A stretch of 64,000 nucleotides of DNA from JAUSIF01 sp963711595 (GCA_963711595.1 CAVQER010000007.1:496001-560000); one strand, 5' to 3'. Shown: positions 17,503 to 26,531, numbered from the stretch's first letter. The notes: generated by a model not told the origin, from the sequence alone. Made by a program: numbers and translations.

Positions 17503-18344
17503 TGCACACGGTTGCGGACAAGCGGCGTGAATTTCGGCGACTGCACGAGTCCGGCTGCTTGCTGCTGCCGAATCCGTGGGATGTCGGAACCACGCGCTAT
17601 CTGCAAGGGCTCGGTTTCAAGGCGCTCGCGACCACAAGCGCGGGTGCCGCCTGGGCCATGGGTTATGCCGACAACGAAGCGCCGCTCGAAGCGATGCTGC
17701 ATCACATCCGGGAGATCGTTAAAGCGACTGATCTCCCGGTGAATGCGGATTTCGGCAACTGCTTCGCGCATGACCCCAAGGGCGTCGGCAACAACGTCCG
17801 GCAGGCGATCGAAACGGGTGTCGCTGGACTGTCCATCGAGGACTCGACGGGTGACAAGGAGAAACCGTTATACGACCTGCCGCACGCGATCGAGCGCGTG
17901 CGTGCGGCCAAGAGTGCCGTCGATCATAGCGCGACGGGCGTAGTTTTGACCGCTCGCGCGGAGAACTTTCTCGTCGGCAAGCCGGACTTGAACGACGCCA
18001 TCAAGCGCATCACGGCTTATGCCGAGGCCGGCGCCGATTGCCTTTACATTCCCGGGATCCGTACGCGGGATCAGATCAAAGCGGTGGTTCAGGCGGTAGC
18101 TCCGAAGCCAACCAATCTGCTGGTCGGAAGTGCGAGCGACCTGACGGTTCCCGACATCGCGCAAATGGGCGTGCGTCGAATCTCGGTAGGAAGCGCCCTC
18201 GCGCGGGCCGCCTGGCAAGGTTTCCTCAAGGCGTCGCACCTCATCGCCGAAGCGGGTCTGTTCGGCGGCTTTGCGGAGCTTGCGCCGCATGCCGACCTCA
18301 ATCGTTTCTTCCATCAGGATCACGCGAAGCGCGGCAAGTCGTGA
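17502..18344 (+). CDS. Isocitrate lyase/PEP mutase superfamily enzyme
   Basis: 280 aa. ATG at 17502 overlaps the dehydratase TGA (TGATG), so the proteins are co-translated. The ICL/PEPM TIM-barrel shows LLLPNPWDVGTTRYL near residue 18, ATTSAGAAWAMGYAD near 42, the Mg-binding LPVNADFGNCF near 79, and GLSIEDSTG near 110. It lacks the KKCGH catalytic Cys motif of true isocitrate lyases, so it is probably a lyase or decarboxylase acting on a 2-keto acid C-C bond. Coupling to a sugar-acid dehydratase suggests that it cleaves the dehydratase product or a downstream keto acid; that is inference. Confidence 0.85.
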   Translation: MHTVADKRREFRRLHESGCLLLPNPWDVGTTRYLQGLGFKALATTSAGAAWAMGYADNEAPLEAMLHHIREIVKATDLPVNADFGNCFAHDPKGVGNNVRQAIETGVAGLSIEDSTGDKEKPLYDLPHAIERVRAAKSAVDHSATGVVLTARAENFLVGKPDLNDAIKRITAYAEAGADCLYIPGIRTRDQIKAVVQAVAPKPTNLLVGSASDLTVPDIAQMGVRRISVGSALARAAWQGFLKASHLIAEAGLFGGFAELAPHADLNRFFHQDHAKRGKS

Positions 18345-19045
18345 GTGTTCCGGTTCAGAATGACGGCCGGCGCCCGGTCGGTCCGCCGGTCGATAGCAAG
18401 CCTGCGTTGCCGCCGGGCAAGGTCGCGCTTGCCGGCCGCTATGTGGTTCTCGAACGGCTGAACGCGGCGCGCCACGGGCCGGCCCTTTGGGACGCGTTCA
18501 AGGGACGAGAAGATCTCTGGACCTACTCGTCGCAGGGACCGTTTGCGGACGCGGCAGCGTTCAACGCGTGGCTCGCACAGCGGGCGGCGCTTGAGGACCC
18601 GTTCTATTTCACGATTCAGGATCGCAATGGGCGCGCGCTCGGTGTCGCGACATTCATGGAGATCCGTCCGACGATGCGGGTGATCGAGGTCGGTCATATC
18701 GTCTACGGACCGTCATTGCAGCGGACCCCGCTCGCGACCGAGGCACAGTTCCTGCTCGCGCGCTACGCCTTCGAGACGTTGGGCTATCGCCGCTACGAGT
18801 GGAAGTGCGACGCACTGAACGCGGCCTCGCGTCGTGCCGCGGAGCGCTTCGGCTTCACGTTCGAAGGGATTTTTCGCCAGCACATGATTCTGAAGGGGCG
18901 CAGTCGCGACACGGCGTGGTTCTCGATGCTCGACAGCGAGTGGCCACGGGCGAAGGCTGCGTTCGAGCGATGGCTCGCGCCGGCGAACTTTGACGCGGAA
19001 GGTCGCCAGCGGCAGCGGCTCTTGGATATCCGGAAGGCAGTTTAG
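18341..19045 (+). CDS. GNAT-family acetyltransferase (RimJ/RimL-like)
   Basis: 234 aa from GTG 18341, overlapping the previous stop by 4 bases (GTGA). RimJ/RimL-type opening RYVVLERLNAARHGPALWDAF near residue 32, then GVATFMEIRPTMRVIEVGHIVYG, and the acetyl-CoA region ALNAASRRAAERFGFTFEGIFRQHM near 165. Such enzymes acetylate protein N-termini, aminoglycosides or small amines in the cytoplasm. Its place in a sugar-acid operon gives no direct clue to the target. Confidence 0.85.
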   Translation: MSVPVQNDGRRPVGPPVDSKPALPPGKVALAGRYVVLERLNAARHGPALWDAFKGREDLWTYSSQGPFADAAAFNAWLAQRAALEDPFYFTIQDRNGRALGVATFMEIRPTMRVIEVGHIVYGPSLQRTPLATEAQFLLARYAFETLGYRRYEWKCDALNAASRRAAERFGFTFEGIFRQHMILKGRSRDTAWFSMLDSEWPRAKAAFERWLAPANFDAEGRQRQRLLDIRKAV

Positions 19046-19068
19046 CCGGCAATAACAGGGGATTATCG

Positions 19069-20046
19069 ATGCACATTCTCATCACCGGCGCGGGCGGAAT
19101 GATCGGGCGGAAGCTCGTGGACCGCCTCGTGCGAGACGGGAACGTTGGTGGCAAGCCGATCACGCGGATGACGTTGCATGACATCGCCGCCCCGAGTGCG
19201 CCGAAGGAGGCGAAGTTTCCGGTAGCAAGTCACGCGGGCGACGTCACGGTGCCGAACGAGGCGACGAAACTCGTCGCCGACGCGCCGGAGTTGATCTTCC
19301 ATCTCGCGGCGGTCGTGTCGGGCGAGGCGGAGGCGGATTTCGACAAGGGCTATCGCGTCAACGTCGACGCGATGCACCATCTGTTGGAGGCAGTCCGCAA
19401 GAAGGGAAACAAGCCGAGGCTCGTGTTCACGAGCTCGATCGCAGTGTTTGGTGGCGAGCTGCCGGACCCGATCCCGGATGATTATCACCTGACGCCGCCG
19501 AATTCGTACGGCGCAGCCAAGGTGATCTGCGAGCAATACCTGGCCGACTATACGAGACGCGGCTTCGTCGACGGCATCGGGCTGCGCTTTCCCGCCATCA
19601 CGGTTCGTCCAGGCAAGCCCAACGCGGCCGCGAGCGGCTTCTACTCGGGAATCATCCGCGAGCCCCTCGCGGGCGTTGAAGCGATCCTGCCGGTACCCGA
19701 TACGAAGCGGAACAGCCACGCGAGTCCGCGCGCGGCAATCGGCTTTCTCGTCCACGCGGCGGCGATCGACGGAGCAAAGGTCGGACTGCGGCGCAGCATC
19801 ACCATGCCCGGAATAGCAGTGACGGTCGGCGAGCAGATCGAGGCACTGCGCAAGGTCGCGGGCGACAAGGTCGTCGCGCGTATCAAGCGCAAGCCCGATG
19901 AAACGATCATGAAGATCTTTCCGAACGAGTCGGTTCGCTTCGATACGAAACGCGCGCACGCGCTTGGTTTCAGGGCGGACAATGATTTCGAGGAGATCAT
20001 CCGCATTCACATTGAGGAAGATCGCGGCGGAAAATTCGTCGACTGA
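19069..20046 (+). CDS. denD: NAD-dependent sugar dehydrogenase/epimerase, DenD-like (D-erythronate dehydrogenase)
   Basis: 325 aa extended SDR. Opens MHILITGAGGMIGRKLVD (Rossmann GxxGxxG); FTSSIAVFGG near residue 120 and YGAAK near 145 give the Ser, Tyr and Lys of the catalytic triad. The whole sequence layout, including the RFPAITVRPGKPNAAASGF segment near 183, matches proteins annotated as D-erythronate dehydrogenase, which oxidise four-carbon aldonates. The usual erythronate partners (3-oxo-tetronate kinase and decarboxylase) are not in this window, so the exact substrate is open. RBS AGGGGAT precedes ATG. Confidence 0.72.
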   Translation: MHILITGAGGMIGRKLVDRLVRDGNVGGKPITRMTLHDIAAPSAPKEAKFPVASHAGDVTVPNEATKLVADAPELIFHLAAVVSGEAEADFDKGYRVNVDAMHHLLEAVRKKGNKPRLVFTSSIAVFGGELPDPIPDDYHLTPPNSYGAAKVICEQYLADYTRRGFVDGIGLRFPAITVRPGKPNAAASGFYSGIIREPLAGVEAILPVPDTKRNSHASPRAAIGFLVHAAAIDGAKVGLRRSITMPGIAVTVGEQIEALRKVAGDKVVARIKRKPDETIMKIFPNESVRFDTKRAHALGFRADNDFEEIIRIHIEEDRGGKFVD

Positions 20047-20053
20047 GTGCGGC

Positions 20054-20767
20054 ATGCGGTTTTCGACACCCCTCATCCCCGCGAAGCTCAATCGCCGCTA
20101 CAAGCGATTTCTCGCCGACGTCACCTTGTCCGACGGATCGGAGACGACCGTGCACGTGGCCAATCCGGGATCGATGCTTGGACTGGTCGCCCCCGGAAGC
20201 CGCGTGTTTCTTTCCAAGTCGGAGAATGCGAGCCGCAAGCTGCCGTTGAGCTGGGAGCTCGTGGAGGTCGACTTCGGAAGCGGCGTGGAGCTCGTTGGCG
20301 TGAACACAAGCCATCCCAATCGGCTGGTCGAAGAGGCGATCACGGCCGGGGGCATTGCGGATCTATGCGGTTACGATCGGCTGCGGCGCGAGGTGAAGTA
20401 TGGAAAGTCAAGCCGCGTCGACTTTTTGCTCGAGCATGAAGGTCGGCCGTCCTGTTTCGTCGAAGTGAAGAACGTCCACATGATGCGCGAGAAAGGCCGC
20501 GCCGAGTTTCCTGACAGTGTCACTGCGCGTGGCGCGAAGCATCTCGACGAACTCGCCGCCGAGGTACGCAACGGCTCGCGGTCAGTCATGATCTTTCTGG
20601 TGCAAATCGGCTCAGCCGAAGGGGTCTCGCTCGCGCGCGACATTGATCCCGCCTATGGAGCCGCCTTCGATCGGGCGCGCGACGCAGGCGTCGAAGCCAT
20701 CGCACTCGCGTGCCGCGTCTCGCCCGAGGGCATCGAGGTCACGAGGCCGGTCCCGATCCTCGGCTGA
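20054..20767 (+). CDS. sfsA: SfsA, sugar fermentation stimulation protein homologue
   Basis: 237 aa, same size as E. coli SfsA. N-terminal OB-like part (LNRRYKRFLADVTLSDG, HVANPGSMLGL) is followed by a PD-(D/E)xK nuclease-like core: SRVDFLLE, then CFVEVKNVHM near residue 138. SfsA proteins bind DNA; a defined nuclease activity has not been settled. ATG 20054 is 8 bases after the DenD-like stop, so it is probably in the same transcript. Confidence 0.92.
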   Translation: MRFSTPLIPAKLNRRYKRFLADVTLSDGSETTVHVANPGSMLGLVAPGSRVFLSKSENASRKLPLSWELVEVDFGSGVELVGVNTSHPNRLVEEAITAGGIADLCGYDRLRREVKYGKSSRVDFLLEHEGRPSCFVEVKNVHMMREKGRAEFPDSVTARGAKHLDELAAEVRNGSRSVMIFLVQIGSAEGVSLARDIDPAYGAAFDRARDAGVEAIALACRVSPEGIEVTRPVPILG

Positions 20768-20824
20768 GTGGTTCCTTGCACGTTTGGCACGATGCCCTAC
20801 ATTTGGGTTTCTGCCGGTACCCCA

Positions 20825-21649
20825 ATGACCTACGTCGAAGCCACCTCCGCACCGCTGCGCAAGACCGGGCAGATCAAGCTGCATGGTCCCGAAGGCTTTG
20901 CCGGCATGCGCCGGGCAGGGCAGCTCGTGGCCAAGGTGCTTGACCTCCTTGTCCCCGAAGTGCGCGCCGGGGTCACCACGGAATCGCTCGATCAACTGGT
21001 CTTCGAGTACGCCATGGACCATGGCGCGCTGCCAGCGACGCTCATGTATCGGGGCTACAGCAAGTCGATCTGCACCTCGATCAATCACGTCGTGTGCCAT
21101 GGCATCCCGAACGACAAGCCGCTGCGGGAAGGGGATATTGTCAATATCGATGTGACCCTCGTGCTGGACGGCTGGCACGGAGATACAAGCCGCATGTACA
21201 CGGTGGGCGAGGTGCCGCGACGTGCCGAACGGTTGGTCGAAGTGACTCACGAAGCGATGATGGCCGGCATCGAAGCGATCCGGCCGGGAGGCACGATCGG
21301 CGACATCGGCGCAGCGATCCAGGCGGTGGTCGAGCCGAATCATATGAGCGTCGTGCGCGATTTCTGCGGCCACGGTGTGGGCCGCCTGTTTCACGACGAA
21401 CCGAACGTCGTCCATGTCGGCCATGGCGGTGAAGGTCCGGTGCTGCGGCCCGGCATGTTTTTTACAGTCGAGCCGATGATCAATCTCGGCCGGCCGCATG
21501 TGAAGGTACTGTCGGATGGCTGGACCGCCGTCACACGCGACCGCTCGCTGTCAGCGCAGTTCGAGCACACGGTTGCCGTGACTGAAAAAGGCGTTGAGAT
21601 TTTCACGCTGTCGCCGGCCGGGTTGCATAAACCTCCCTACACGACTTAG
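20825..21649 (+). CDS. map: Type I methionine aminopeptidase
   Basis: 274 aa from ATG 20825; another in-frame ATG at 20792 has no better ribosome site, so the start is uncertain by 11 residues. All dinuclear metal ligands are visible: Asp in VNIDVTLVLDG and GDTSRMY, His in GHGVGRLFHDEP, Glu in FTVEPMIN and FEHTVAV. It removes the initiator Met from nascent proteins and is essential in most bacteria. It is directly followed by radC, with 11 bases between. Confidence 0.95.
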   Translation: MTYVEATSAPLRKTGQIKLHGPEGFAGMRRAGQLVAKVLDLLVPEVRAGVTTESLDQLVFEYAMDHGALPATLMYRGYSKSICTSINHVVCHGIPNDKPLREGDIVNIDVTLVLDGWHGDTSRMYTVGEVPRRAERLVEVTHEAMMAGIEAIRPGGTIGDIGAAIQAVVEPNHMSVVRDFCGHGVGRLFHDEPNVVHVGHGGEGPVLRPGMFFTVEPMINLGRPHVKVLSDGWTAVTRDRSLSAQFEHTVAVTEKGVEIFTLSPAGLHKPPYTT

Positions 21650-21660
21650 GCTTGCTCCCC

Positions 21661-22371
21661 ATGGGTGGGGCCAGAAAGAATTCCGCGTTCAAGGAAGCTC
21701 CGCACTATTTCGGTCATCGCGATCGGCTGCGCGCGCGTCTGCGCGATGCGGGGCCGGACGCGCTTGCCGATTACGAATTCCTCGAGCTGGTCCTGTTTCG
21801 CGCATTGCCTCGCCGCGACGTGAAGCCGCTCGCCAAGGCGCTGTTGCAGCGTTTCGGGTCGTTCGCGGAGGTGATCGCAGCTCCGCCCGCGTTGCTGCGC
21901 GAAGTCGACGGCATAGGCGACGCAGCCGTCGCAGAGCTCAAGATCGTGCAAGGCGCCGCCGCACGACTCGCGCGCGGCGAGGTGAGGCAAAGGCCGGTGC
22001 TGTCTTCATGGTCATCGGTGCTCGACTACTGCCGAGCGGCGATGGCGTTCGCAGAGCGAGAGAGCTTCCGCATACTCTTTCTTGACAAGCGAAATCAACT
22101 GATCGCCGACGAAGTGCAGCAAACCGGCACCGTCGACCACACTCCGGTCTATCCGCGCGAAGTGGTGCGGCGCGCACTGGAGTTATCGGCGACCGCGCTC
22201 GTGCTCGTGCACAATCATCCTTCAGGCGACCCGACGCCCTCGCGCGCGGACATCCAGATGACAAAACAGATCGTCGACGTCGCGCGTTCGCTCGGAATCG
22301 AGGTGCACGATCACATCATCGTCGGCCGGGAAGGGCACGCGAGCCTGAAGGGCCTGCAGCTTATGACGTGA
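21661..22371 (+). CDS. radC: RadC-family JAMM/MPN protein
   Basis: 236 aa from ATG 21661 (a TTG 9 bases upstream is also possible). Helix-hairpin-helix region around ALLREVDGIGDAAVAELK near residue 80, then the MPN+ metalloprotease-like motif HNHPSGDPTPSRAD near 184 with zinc ligands His, His and Asp. Once called a DNA repair protein, its biochemical role is unresolved. The map-radC neighbourhood is common in alphaproteobacteria. Ends 13 bases before the convergent inhibitor gene. Confidence 0.93.
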   Translation: MGGARKNSAFKEAPHYFGHRDRLRARLRDAGPDALADYEFLELVLFRALPRRDVKPLAKALLQRFGSFAEVIAAPPALLREVDGIGDAAVAELKIVQGAAARLARGEVRQRPVLSSWSSVLDYCRAAMAFAERESFRILFLDKRNQLIADEVQQTGTVDHTPVYPREVVRRALELSATALVLVHNHPSGDPTPSRADIQMTKQIVDVARSLGIEVHDHIIVGREGHASLKGLQLMT

Positions 22372-22384
22372 AACCGTGACGCGG

Positions 22385-23089
22385 TTACGGCCGCGACATC
22401 AGGAGCGGCCGAGGCTTGTCCGGGACCCTCGCCCAGACGTTACCGTCCTGGCGTCCGAAGCGGAGCGACTCCCCGTTCGGGGACCGCAACACCACGTCAC
22501 CGCGCTCAAGTTGCCACATGGTGGCGCCGAGCCGCTCGATCGATTGATCGCAGTTCGGCTGCACGCGCATGCCGTACAACTCATCGCCGGCGACTTGGTC
22601 CGTCAGGGTGATCCGGCAGATCGATGCGCCGCCGGGCCGGTGTAAGGACCACTCACCCAGAATATCGCCGACCTGTACGCGATCCGACGGGTCGACGAAC
22701 TGCAAATTGGCGAGGAAGTAAACGGCATCGTTCTCGCGGATGGCCTCGTACACGCCACCGACGCCCTCGGTGAATTCCGCGACGGCCTTTCCGTCGCGGC
22801 CGATCAGAAGGATTGCGCCGGCGACGCCGGGCGTCCAGGCAGCGACCTCGCCGAGAAATCCGAATTGTGCCCCGCAGGGCGCGCGGTCGAAGACCAGGAG
22901 AAATCCGGGCCCGGCGGGTTTGGCATCGAGACTTATCTTGCACTTGCGCAAGTTATCGGCGCTCGCGAGCTCGTACTGTGCGACGAGGGCGCGGACTTCG
23001 GTCGGGTCTACCTTGCTCGAAGGCGTTTGTCCGCTCGCTCCCGACGCGAAGCAGACACACAGCATCGCGATGAGGAACCGCGTGCGCAT
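22385..23089 (-). CDS. Secreted AprI/Inh-family metalloprotease-inhibitor-like protein, two domains
   Basis: 234 aa with a Sec signal (residues 1-20, GASGQ cleavage region). Two Inh-type beta-barrels appear in tandem: residues about 35-125 (YELASADNLRKCKISL, then a conserved Cys) and about 140-225 (ILGEWSLHRPGGASICRITL, then a Cys near 181, then DVVLRSPNGESLRFGRQ). Each has the Cys pair that forms the single disulfide in AprI. Known members block serralysin-type metalloproteases in the periplasm. No such protease is in the window. It lies 33 bases after the 2-hydroxyacid dehydrogenase gene on the same strand. Confidence 0.78.
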   Translation of the reverse strand: MRTRFLIAMLCVCFASGASGQTPSSKVDPTEVRALVAQYELASADNLRKCKISLDAKPAGPGFLLVFDRAPCGAQFGFLGEVAAWTPGVAGAILLIGRDGKAVAEFTEGVGGVYEAIRENDAVYFLANLQFVDPSDRVQVGDILGEWSLHRPGGASICRITLTDQVAGDELYGMRVQPNCDQSIERLGATMWQLERGDVVLRSPNGESLRFGRQDGNVWARVPDKPRPLLMSRP

Positions 23090-23122
23090 GAGGTCGATCC
23101 TAGCATGCGACCCGGCCGCCGA

Positions 23123-24097
23123 TCATCGTTTCTTTGGTGGCCACGGGGTTTCCGGCACGGGGGTTAGCGGTCCCTTGCCTTCGGCCCAGCATTTCAAATT
23201 GTCGACCACGAGCTGGCCCATGGCGCGCCGGGTTTCGACGGATGCCGAGCCGACATGGGGCAGCAGCACGATATGATCCATCTCGATCAATTCCTTCGGT
23301 ACGCGGGGTTCGTCCGCGAACACGTCCAGTCCCGCCGACAGGATCTTCTTGTCACGCAAGGCCTGGATCAGGGCAGGCTCGTCGACCACGGAGCCGCGCG
23401 CCACATTGATCAGGATGCCGTCCGGACCGAGCGCCTCGAGCACTTCGCGGTTGATCATGTTCTTCGTGGCCGCTCCGCCGGGCACGATGACGATCAGCAC
23501 GTCCACGTCTTTGGCCATCGCGACAAGACTCGGGTAGTGCCGGTAGGCCACTCCGTCGGCGGGCCGGCGGCTGTGATAGACGACAGGCAGGCCAAAGGCC
23601 TCGATGCGTCGCGCGATTGCCTTGCCGATGCGGCCCATTCCGACGATACCGATCTTGCGGCCGCGCAAGGTGGCGCTCAGCGGATAGGGCTTCTCGAGCC
23701 ATTTGCCGGCGCGCAGGTGTCTTTCCGACTGCGGAAGATGCCGGACTGTGTTGAGCAACAGGCCGAGTGTCGTGTCGGCCACCTCTTCGTCGAGCACGCC
23801 GGGGGTGTTCGTGACGACAATGCCGTGCTCACCGGCCCATTTTGCGTCAATGGAATCGTAGCCGACGCCGAAGTTTCCGACGATCTCGAGTTTCGGCAGC
23901 TTCTGCATCAGGGCCGAATTGACGGGAACCGCGCCGAAGCTGATGAGGCCACGCACCTTCGGCCCGATCTCGCTCAGGAAAACATCGCGATCGGAAGCCT
24001 TGTGCAGACGATGCACGGTGAAAAGCTTGTCGATCTGCTCCTCGACGAAAGACGGAACGGGACCGGTTTGCAGTAGTCCGATGTCGTGAGCAGGCAT
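23123..24097 (-). CDS. D-2-hydroxyacid dehydrogenase (glyoxylate/hydroxypyruvate reductase-like)
   Basis: 324 aa from ATG 24097, preceded by AGAGGATCAAG. NAD-binding GIVGMGRIGKAIARR near residue 153, catalytic Arg in INVARGSVVDEPALI near 235, Glu in DVFADEPRVP near 265 and His in LLPHVGSAS near 287. This is the full catalytic set of the D-isomer-specific family. It probably reduces a short 2-keto acid such as glyoxylate or hydroxypyruvate. Divergent from the 3-hydroxyisobutyrate-dehydrogenase-like gene, with 111 bases between starts. Confidence 0.92.
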   Translation of the reverse strand: MPAHDIGLLQTGPVPSFVEEQIDKLFTVHRLHKASDRDVFLSEIGPKVRGLISFGAVPVNSALMQKLPKLEIVGNFGVGYDSIDAKWAGEHGIVVTNTPGVLDEEVADTTLGLLLNTVRHLPQSERHLRAGKWLEKPYPLSATLRGRKIGIVGMGRIGKAIARRIEAFGLPVVYHSRRPADGVAYRHYPSLVAMAKDVDVLIVIVPGGAATKNMINREVLEALGPDGILINVARGSVVDEPALIQALRDKKILSAGLDVFADEPRVPKELIEMDHIVLLPHVGSASVETRRAMGQLVVDNLKCWAEGKGPLTPVPETPWPPKKR

Positions 24098-24208
24098 CTT
24101 GATCCTCTGACTGAATGCGCGTGGAATGTCAGCACCATTACGGCGGCGGCGCATTAGTTTCAATCCGCGTGCTAGCTTGGGCCGAGTGGGCAGAGCAAGG
24201 AGTGTGGC

Positions 24209-25114
24209 ATGGCCAAGGAACGGATCGGATTCATCGGTGTGGGCTTCATGGGCCACGGCATGGCAAAGAATCTTGTCGAGAAAGGCCATGCGCTTACGAT
24301 CCTCGGGCATCGCAACCGAGCACCGGTCGACGACCTCGTGAAACGAGGCGCGAAGGAGGCCAAGACCGCCGAAGAGATCGCGAAGCAGTCCGATATCGTT
24401 TTCCTCTGCGTCACCGGCTCTCCAGAAGTCGAAGCGAACGTGCGAGGCGCGAACGGGCTCAAGGCGGGCGCGCGCAAGGGACTTATCATCGTCGATACTT
24501 CCACGTCGGATCCGAATTCGACGCTTGCCCTCGCGAAGGAGCTGGCCCCGCTTGGGGTCGCCTTCTGCGACGCCCCGCTCGGAGGTACGCCTGCGCAGGC
24601 GGAAGAGGGCAAGCTCTCCACCATGGTTGGGTGCGAGGAAGGCGTTTGGCCGCGGCTTGAGCCGGTCCTTGGCTGCTTCGCCGCGAAGTCGGTGCGGCTC
24701 GGACCCGCGGGCGATGGCCACAAGATGAAGCTGATGATGAACTTCTTCGCGATGGGATACGGCGCGATCTACTCGGAGGCCCTCGCCTTGGGCGCCAAGG
24801 TAGGTCTATCGCCGCAGATGATCGACAGCGTAATCCGCGGCAGCCGCATGGATTGCGGCTTCTATCAGACTTTCTTCTCGTACGTGCTCGAACACAACCG
24901 CGACGCGCACAAGTTCACACTCAAGAACGCCTCGAAAGACATGACGTATCTCGCGGCTATGGCGAAATCCGCTGGCATCAAGAATCCGATGGGGGCCGCA
25001 ATCCGCGACTACTACGGGTCAGCGGTCGCGGCAGGGCGGGGCGAAGATTACGTACCGATGCTGTCGGATTTCGTCGCCGCGCAGAACGGCGTCACGACCC
25101 AGGCCGCGGAGTAG
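24209..25114 (+). CDS. NAD(P)-dependent beta-hydroxyacid dehydrogenase (3-hydroxyisobutyrate dehydrogenase family)
   Basis: 301 aa, ATG with AAGGAG Shine-Dalgarno. Dinucleotide-binding IGFIGVGFMGHGMAKNL at the N-terminus, substrate loop DAPLGGTPAQAEEGKL near residue 125, and catalytic Lys in GDGHKMKLMMNF near 172. The all-alpha C-terminal domain is complete. Family members oxidise 3-hydroxyisobutyrate, tartronate semialdehyde or similar acids. Its stop codon abuts the stop of the convergent E2 gene with no base between. Confidence 0.91.
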   Translation: MAKERIGFIGVGFMGHGMAKNLVEKGHALTILGHRNRAPVDDLVKRGAKEAKTAEEIAKQSDIVFLCVTGSPEVEANVRGANGLKAGARKGLIIVDTSTSDPNSTLALAKELAPLGVAFCDAPLGGTPAQAEEGKLSTMVGCEEGVWPRLEPVLGCFAAKSVRLGPAGDGHKMKLMMNFFAMGYGAIYSEALALGAKVGLSPQMIDSVIRGSRMDCGFYQTFFSYVLEHNRDAHKFTLKNASKDMTYLAAMAKSAGIKNPMGAAIRDYYGSAVAAGRGEDYVPMLSDFVAAQNGVTTQAAE

Positions 25115-26449
25115 TCAGACCAGCGCCGAAATCGGCTTCTCGACGATTTCCTTGAACGCGGCGAGCAGCTGGGCGCCGAGGGCGCCATCGACGACGCGGT
25201 GGTCGCAGGAGAGCGTCACGGACATCAGGCTTGCGAATGCAACGCCGCCGTCTTCCTTCTCCACGGCCTGACGGCGTGCGCCGCCGACGGCCAAGATCGT
25301 CGCGTGCGGCGGGTTGATGATCGCGGAAAACTCGCGCACGCCGAACATGCCGAGATTGGAGATGGCGCTCGAGCCGCCCTGGTACTCGTTCGGCTTGAGC
25401 TTGCGGTCGCGCGCGCGGGCAGCGAGATCTTTCATCTCAGCGGAGATCGCGGACAGGCGCTTGGTGTCGGCCTCGCGGATCACGGGCGTGATGAGCCCGC
25501 CCTCGATCGCGACCGCGACCGCCACGTCGGAGCGCTTGAAGCGCAGGATGCGATCGTCGGCCCAGACCGCGTTCGCCGTCGGTACCCGTTGCAAAGCCGC
25601 GGCCCAAGCCTTGATCACGAAATCATTGACCGAAAGCTTGAATGCGGGCTTTCCGTCCTTGCCTTGCGGAGCTGAGGCGTTCGCGTCTTCGCGCAGCTTC
25701 AGCAGTGGGCCGATCTCCACATCGATCGTCAGATAGAAGTGCGGAATCGTCTGCTTCGCCTGCACGAGGCGGGTCGCGATCGTGCGGCGCATCCCGTCGA
25801 GCGGCACTTCCTCGTGGGGCGCGTCGCGGTAGATGGCCTTGACCTGCTCGAGCGTGAGACCGCCAGCGACAGATGCGGCAGCTCCGCGCGTGGCGGGCGC
25901 GGAACCGACGTCTTTTGCGACGACCCGGCCATGCGGGCCGCTACCCTTTACCCGTGAAAGATCAATGCCCGCTTCCGCGGCCAGCCGGCGTGCAAGCGGT
26001 GTTATCGCGTTGCCGCCAACCTTCGCCGGACCGTAGTCGCGCTCTGGCGTGCGCACTTCGAAATAGGGATCGAGTTTGATCGAGCCGGCGGTACGCGATG
26101 CCTGCGGCCTTGGGGCGGGCGTCGACGCAGCGGCGGGAGGCGGGGGAGACGGTGAGGGAGCGTCGGGCGGCGCTGATCGTGGCGCGCTTCCCGCCTTTGC
26201 CGTGGTTGCGGCCGCCGCTCCATCCGAAATCACGGCTACTACGGCGCCAACCGGCGCTTCGCTGCCCGCGTCGACGCGGATTTCCGCGAGCGTGCCGCCG
26301 CTGGTTGCCTGAATCTCCATCGACACCTTGTCGGTCTCGATCTCGAACAGGTTGTCGCCGGGCTTCACTGCATCGCCGACCTTCTTGAACCAGGTCGTGA
26401 CCTTGCCCTTGTCGACGGTCTCGCCGAGCTGCGGCATCAGGACGTCCAT
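25115..26449 (-). CDS. Dihydrolipoamide acyltransferase (E2) of a 2-oxoacid/acetoin dehydrogenase complex
   Basis: 444 aa. Lipoyl domain residues 1-78 with the lipoylated Lys in IETDKVSMEI (about residue 41); Ala/Pro-rich linker about 85-120; peripheral-subunit-binding domain near 147-180 (ITPLARRLAAEAGIDL, GRVVAKDV); catalytic domain from about 215 with the acyltransferase motif DHRVVDGALGA near 420. It moves the acyl group from E1 onto CoA. E1 genes lie upstream on the same strand, separated by an aldehyde dehydrogenase. No E3 gene is in the window. RBS GAGGAACTGA before ATG. Confidence 0.92.
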   Translation of the reverse strand: MDVLMPQLGETVDKGKVTTWFKKVGDAVKPGDNLFEIETDKVSMEIQATSGGTLAEIRVDAGSEAPVGAVVAVISDGAAAATTAKAGSAPRSAPPDAPSPSPPPPAAASTPAPRPQASRTAGSIKLDPYFEVRTPERDYGPAKVGGNAITPLARRLAAEAGIDLSRVKGSGPHGRVVAKDVGSAPATRGAAASVAGGLTLEQVKAIYRDAPHEEVPLDGMRRTIATRLVQAKQTIPHFYLTIDVEIGPLLKLREDANASAPQGKDGKPAFKLSVNDFVIKAWAAALQRVPTANAVWADDRILRFKRSDVAVAVAIEGGLITPVIREADTKRLSAISAEMKDLAARARDRKLKPNEYQGGSSAISNLGMFGVREFSAIINPPHATILAVGGARRQAVEKEDGGVAFASLMSVTLSCDHRVVDGALGAQLLAAFKEIVEKPISALV

Positions 26450-26470
26450 TCAGTTCCTCGTTGTTCAGTC

Positions 26471-26510
26471 GTCATCCTTCGAGGGCTGCTTCGCGGCCAC
26501 CTCGGATGAC
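26471..26510. repeat. Dispersed intergenic palindrome (GTCATCC...GGATGAC type)
   Basis: Inverted repeat with arms GTCATCC (26471-26477) and GGATGAC (26504-26510) and an inner Cys-Gly-rich-coding-like core TTCGAGGGCTGC. The same arms recur twice at 59992-60099. This matches the small palindromic elements scattered between genes in Rhizobiales genomes. It lies between the E2 and aldehyde dehydrogenase genes. Confidence 0.65.
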
Positions 26511-26531
26511 GGAGTTGGTCGCCGAAAATAC

